Shown here piece by piece: positions 60,879 through 64,000 of a stretch of DNA of 64,000 nucleotides. The notes below the pieces were generated by a model, which was given only the letters and a program-made list of their open reading frames with translations, had not been told where the DNA came from and made no database searches. The number at the start of each line of letters is the position of its first letter. The first letter of the stretch is position 1. A program made the translations under genes and the position numbers. Source of the stretch: an uncultured Eubacteriales bacterium (GTDB lineage: Bacteria; Bacillota; Clostridia; Oscillospirales; Oscillospiraceae); contig ONIN01000011.1 of the NCBI GenBank assembly GCA_900317905.1, forward strand, positions 1-64,000. The letters are read 5' to 3'.

Positions 60879-61925
60879 TTACTCCTTTGCCAGCTCGTCC
60901 CGGATGTAGGAGAGGGTCAGCAGCTTGTCCTTCACCTCGTCCACGGTCATGAGCCGGGTGTTGGAGCTGGTGAACTCGGTCAGCGGATTACGCTCCGCGT
61001 CGCCGTCCTTGAAATACTTGTCATAGTTTAAGTCCCGCTGATCCGCCGGCACCCGGTAGAAGTCGCCGAGATCGATGGCGTGGGCGCACTCCTCGTTGGT
61101 GAGCAGGGTCTCGTACATCTTCTCGCCGTGGCGGATGCCGATGACCTTCACGGGGATCTTATCCTCGGGATCGAAGAGGGCCTTGGTGGCCAGAGCAAGG
61201 GTCTCGATGGTGCAGGCGGGGGCCTTCTGTACCAGAATGTCGCCGCTTTCGCCGTTTTCGAAGGCGAAGAGCACCAGATCCACGGCTTCCTCCAGACTCA
61301 TGACGAAGCGGGTCATGGAGGGCTCGGTAATGGTGATGGGCTCGCCCTTGCGGATCTGGTCGATCCACAGTGGCACCACGCTGCCTCTGGAGCAGAGGAC
61401 GTTGCCGTAGCGGGTGCAGCAGATCTTGGTGTGCTTGGTGGTGCGGGCCTTGGCCACGGCCACCTTCTCCATCATGGCCTTGCTGGTGCCCATGGCGTTC
61501 ACGGGGTAGGCAGCCTTGTCGGTGGAGAGGCAGATGACGCTGCGCACACCGCACTCGATGGCGGCGGTGAGCATGTTGTCGGTGCCGAAGACGTTGGTCT
61601 TCACCGCCTCCAGCGGGAAGAACTCGCAGCTGGGCACCTGCTTCAATGCCGCGGCATGGAAGATGTAGTCCACGCCGTACATGGCGTTTTTCAGGCTCTG
61701 GAGATCCCGCACGTCGCCGATGAAGAATTTGATCTTGTCAGAGACCGCCGGATACTTCGCCTGATACTCGTGGCGCATGTCGTCCTGCTTCTTCTCGTCT
61801 CTGGAGAAGATGCGGATCTCCCCGATGTCCGTTTCCAGAAACCGATTCAGCACCGCGTTGCCGAAGGATCCGGTGCCGCCGGTGATCAGCAGGGTTTTGC
61901 CGGAAAAAGAGGATTCCTGTGTCAT
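60879..61925 (-). CDS. capE: UDP-GlcNAc 4,6-dehydratase (CapE/FlaA1 type)
   Basis: A 348-residue SDR enzyme. TGGTGSFGN binds NAD(P), and the catalytic block is STDKAAYPVNAMGTSKAMMEK with Met in place of the usual Tyr, as in CapE and PseB-type dehydratases. It makes the 4-keto-6-deoxy intermediate, the first step of the pathway. ATG 61925 follows CAGGAGG; in-frame codons to 62021 run into the neighbouring gene. First gene of capEFG. Confidence 0.93.
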   Translation of the reverse strand: MTQESSFSGKTLLITGGTGSFGNAVLNRFLETDIGEIRIFSRDEKKQDDMRHEYQAKYPAVSDKIKFFIGDVRDLQSLKNAMYGVDYIFHAAALKQVPSCEFFPLEAVKTNVFGTDNMLTAAIECGVRSVICLSTDKAAYPVNAMGTSKAMMEKVAVAKARTTKHTKICCTRYGNVLCSRGSVVPLWIDQIRKGEPITITEPSMTRFVMSLEEAVDLVLFAFENGESGDILVQKAPACTIETLALATKALFDPEDKIPVKVIGIRHGEKMYETLLTNEECAHAIDLGDFYRVPADQRDLNYDKYFKDGDAERNPLTEFTSSNTRLMTVDEVKDKLLTLSYIRDELAKE

Positions 61926-61963
61926 ATTCTTTTCCTCCTGTAATACATAATAGACCAAATTAA

Positions 61964-61992
61964 ATAATAACACAGACCGGCTGATTTCGCAA
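61964..61992 (-). promoter_or_regulatory. promoter of capEFG inside the upstream terminator
   Basis: On the minus strand TTGCGA (61992-61987), 17 nt, TATTAT (61969-61964). The -35 lies in the loop region of the terminator hairpin at 61971-62014. Confidence 0.55.
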
Positions 61993-62014
61993 GATTGGAA
62001 ATCAGTCGGTCTGT
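61971..62014 (-). terminator. terminator of the metallophosphoesterase gene
   Basis: ACAGACCG-x-CTGATTTC and GAAATCAG-x-CGGTCTGT arms; the minus strand continues GTTATTATTT. It overlaps the last codons of the gene. Confidence 0.75.
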
Positions 62015-62898
62015 GCTTCAAGATGGATCACGCAGATCTCCGGGAGATTGAAGATCCGCGGCACCAGATCGTGACCGGAGAGACCGGAGGTGATGATCAT
62101 GCGCATCTGGTCGTTGAGCATCATGTCGCCGTAGTCGTAGGGCGGCCACCAGCCCTGCATGGGGGCATAGAGGCCGCCGATGCCGGGAATGCGGATCAGA
62201 CCGCCGTGGGTGTGGCCGCTGAGCACCAGATCGATGTGCCAGCGCTCTTTTCCATCGCTGAGGGCCACGGTGTCCGGCATGTGGCTGAGCAGGATGGCGG
62301 GGTAGGGGCTGTGCTCCAATCCGTAGAGCACATGATATTCCGGCGCGGCCTTGAACTCCTGAAGGGTCCTTCCGTAGAGAAACCCGTGGCCCATGGTGCC
62401 GCCCAAGCGGATGGTGTTGCCGCCGATCTCGACGTTCTGCCAGTCCTCATCCAGCACCATGGCGCCGGTGGCGGCGATCTCAGAGATCCAGCCGTCGCCG
62501 TATTTCAGCGTGTAGCTTTTCTCATGATTCCCCATGGCGAAGTAGACCTGCGCCATCTCCTGCAAATCCTCGGTCAGGTCAAGAACGTAGTCCAGATCCG
62601 ACTGCTCCATTTTCGCCGGAGAAGGGAAGAAATCCCCCAGCAGCACGATGGCGTCAGGCTCCTGACTGCGGACTTTTTCGTATAAGACATCGTTCTGATC
62701 GCCGTAAATCTTTCCGTGGAGATCCGCCAGCACCACGATCTTTGCCGGGTGCTCGATCCCCTCCAGTTCCGCATCATAGCTGGTGATCTTGATGGTTCCG
62801 AAGCAGACGATGGCGGAGATCCCCGCCGCGATGATGCACAACAGCAGCGCGATGCCCAGTACCAAACCGACGATTTTCAGTTTTCTGCGCGTGGTCAT
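62002..62898 (-). CDS. membrane-anchored metallophosphoesterase
   Basis: A 298-residue calcineurin-like phosphoesterase. An N-terminal helix (about 8-32) anchors it, then ADLHGK, GDFFPS, GNHEK, LSHMP and SGHTHGG form the two-metal site. Similar proteins (YkuE/YpbG-like) act on the outer face on lipid or wall substrates. Good RBS GGGAGG before ATG 62898. Its own promoter lies at 62931-62959. Confidence 0.9.
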   Translation of the reverse strand: MTTRRKLKIVGLVLGIALLLCIIAAGISAIVCFGTIKITSYDAELEGIEHPAKIVVLADLHGKIYGDQNDVLYEKVRSQEPDAIVLLGDFFPSPAKMEQSDLDYVLDLTEDLQEMAQVYFAMGNHEKSYTLKYGDGWISEIAATGAMVLDEDWQNVEIGGNTIRLGGTMGHGFLYGRTLQEFKAAPEYHVLYGLEHSPYPAILLSHMPDTVALSDGKERWHIDLVLSGHTHGGLIRIPGIGGLYAPMQGWWPPYDYGDMMLNDQMRMIITSGLSGHDLVPRIFNLPEICVIHLEAQTD

Positions 62899-62930
62899 GG
62901 GCCTCCCGCCTTTTTCAGTGTATAAAATTC

Positions 62931-62959
62931 ATTATACCAAATTTGGCCAAAAAGTACAA
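62931..62959 (-). promoter_or_regulatory. promoter of the metallophosphoesterase gene
   Basis: On the minus strand TTGTAC (62959-62954), 17 nt, TATAAT (62936-62931), with an extended TGG. Confidence 0.65.
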
Positions 62960-62979
62960 TCGGAAAATGCGGCCATTGG

Positions 62980-63741
62980 TCACGCCGGGCACTGTCTTCC
63001 GGTGGTGTCGATGGTGTAGTCCCCGGTGAGCAGCAGCTCGGAGATGGGCACCAGCGTGTAGCCGTCGGCCTGCAGCGATTCGATGATCCCCGCCAGCGCC
63101 TCCGGGGTGTGCTCGGCGGCGTTGTGCATCAAAACGATGCTTCCAGGCTGTACGCCCTCCAGCACCCGCCGGGTGATCTCCTCGGCGGAGATCCCTTTCC
63201 AGTCCAGGGAGTCCACATCCCACTGGATGGCCTTGATGCCGAGGCTCTGCACCGCCTCGATCACATGGTCGTCGTACTCTCCATAGGGGCAGCGGAAGAG
63301 GGTGGGGCGCGTGCCGGTGATGGCCTCCACCTTGTCAGAGCAGCCGTTGACCTCGGCCTGGATCTCCTCGGTGGAGAGCTGGCTCAGGTGAGGATGGGTG
63401 CCGGAGTGGTTCATGATCTCCTGCCCGGCATCGCTGAGAGCCTTCACCGATTCGGGATACTTTTCCACCCAGTCGCCCACCAGAAAAAAAGTGGCCCGGA
63501 CGTCGTGGGCGGTGAGGATGTCGATGAGCTGCTGGGTGTCCTCGTTGCCCCAGCCGGCGTCGAAGCTGAGGGCGGCTACTTTTTCTTCCTTCTGGACACA
63601 GTAGATGGGCAGCTGCCGCTGGCTGACGGCGGCGCCCACGATGGCGGGCTCGTGAATGACCCAGATGATGACGGCAATGGCCGCTGCCAGCGCCAACGCG
63701 GACAGGAGCGTGCGAGCCCATGGGGGAAGTGATTTCGTCAT
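62980..63741 (-). CDS. polysaccharide deacetylase, PdaB-like (sporulation)
   Basis: A 253-residue NodB-fold protein. One membrane or signal segment (about 7-30) precedes the catalytic domain: LSFDAGWGNEDTQ, with the single first Asp typical of PdaB, HSGTHPHLSQLS (metal His pair), FRCPYGEYD, and LMHN at the end. Length and motifs match PdaB, needed for late spore cortex integrity. This points to a spore former. GGAGG lies 7 nt before ATG 63741. Confidence 0.87.
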   Translation of the reverse strand: MTKSLPPWARTLLSALALAAAIAVIIWVIHEPAIVGAAVSQRQLPIYCVQKEEKVAALSFDAGWGNEDTQQLIDILTAHDVRATFFLVGDWVEKYPESVKALSDAGQEIMNHSGTHPHLSQLSTEEIQAEVNGCSDKVEAITGTRPTLFRCPYGEYDDHVIEAVQSLGIKAIQWDVDSLDWKGISAEEITRRVLEGVQPGSIVLMHNAAEHTPEALAGIIESLQADGYTLVPISELLLTGDYTIDTTGRQCPA

Positions 63742-63801
63742 AAGCAAACCTCCGTTTCTGCATCAGCTTATGCGGGGTTTTCCGAAAACAGACGGCTCAA
63801 C

Positions 63802-63831
63802 TTGCGAAATGCCGACATCCTGTGATACAAT
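63802..63831 (+). promoter_or_regulatory. promoter of the MATE transporter gene
   Basis: TTGCGA (63802-63807), 18 nt, TACAAT (63826-63831), short leader. Confidence 0.55.
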
Positions 63832-63864
63832 TATGATAGAACTGCACGAAAGGGGGGACACCTC

Positions 63865-64000
63865 ATGGCAGCCAAGCCCACAACCGAAGAGATCTTCCGA
63901 ACCATGACGGTGCCCCAGGCGGTAAAAACCATGGCCGTCCCGGCGGTGGTGAGCCAGCTGATCGTGCTGGTCTACAATCTGGCGGACACCTACTTCATCG
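63865..64000 (+). CDS. MATE-family efflux transporter (partial, N-terminus only)
   Basis: The first 45 residues are in the window: PQAVKTMAVPAVVSQLIVLVYNLADTYFI is the first helix and loop of MATE-family drug/sodium antiporters (LYNIVDTIFIG-like). AGGGGGG lies 8 nt before ATG 63865. The gene runs off the end. Confidence 0.8.
   Translation, partial: MAAKPTTEEIFRTMTVPQAVKTMAVPAVVSQLIVLVYNLADTYFI

Overview
The window is a GC-rich chromosomal stretch from a low-G+C-lineage-type Firmicute, most likely a gut member of the Clostridia (Oscillospiraceae-like). This is inferred from the gene content: a PdaB-like sporulation deacetylase, AddAB, an RsgI-type anti-sigma factor, S-layer-homology proteins, a 2-hydroxyacyl-CoA dehydratase operon and split rpoB/rpoC genes of Firmicutes type. 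Ribosome binding sites are strong AGGAGG types, and many sigma-A promoters (TTGACA/TATAAT, 17-18 bp spacing) can be read directly. I saw no rRNA, tRNA, CRISPR array, insertion sequence or prophage.

Layout. 2-3815 (-): 2-hydroxyacyl-CoA dehydratase operon (two subunits, a small membrane protein, and an activator gene broken by an internal deletion with frameshift). 4168-8347 (+): MgtC-like protein, XRE-type membrane regulator, then two G3E GTPases, one with a huge His/Asp/Glu insert and one fused to a YcgQ-like C-terminal domain. 8644-14521 (-): two paralogous secreted SGNH esterases with S-layer domains, separated by an adenylate-forming ligase. 14834-16569 (+): ECF sigma factor and RsgI-like anti-sigma. 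16637-23450 (-): addB-addA. 23748-26693 (-): HPr-kinase-like protein, radical SAM/SPASM enzyme and a membrane-anchored protein, all translationally coupled. 26830-27372 (-): flavodoxin-like protein. 27610-29682 (+): membrane Ser/Thr kinase with Ig-like ectodomain. 29905-33453 (-): GT-C membrane protein, class-A-beta-lactamase-fold hydrolase, RluA-type pseudouridine synthase and Nudix hydrolase, in coupled reading frames. 33740-41256 (+): rpoB-rpoC standing alone. 41374-42174 (+): YhfC-type intramembrane protease behind a MerR-type promoter. 42314-46152 (+): sbcD-sbcC. 46237-49737 (+): AraC regulator, FezA-like small protein and FezB-like P1B-ATPase (a ferrosome-type gene set). 49967-52454 (+): ArsR/CadC sensor, free HMA protein and a Zn/Cd/Pb ATPase. 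52818-54191 (+): 54-aa ORF, DUF1653 protein, OYE-family flavin oxidoreductase. 54242-57073 (-): NSS symporter and BrnQ. 57301-58524 (-): dinB. 58582-61925 (-): capE-capF-capG for UDP-L-FucNAc. 62002-63741 (-): metallophosphoesterase and PdaB-like deacetylase. 63865-end (+): start of a MATE transporter.

Themes. Metal handling is over-represented (two G3E proteins, two P1B-ATPases, ArsR and AraC regulators). Envelope and cell-surface work is the second theme (SLH esterases, capEFG, ECF/RsgI pair, kinase with ectodomain). The most interesting less-described items are the HPrK-like/radical-SAM/membrane-protein operon (23748-26693), the ferrosome-like cassette with its near-perfect operator (46198-49737), and the GTPase-YcgQ fusion (7391-8347). 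A family of GTAGGG-ended palindromic repeats is scattered between operons.
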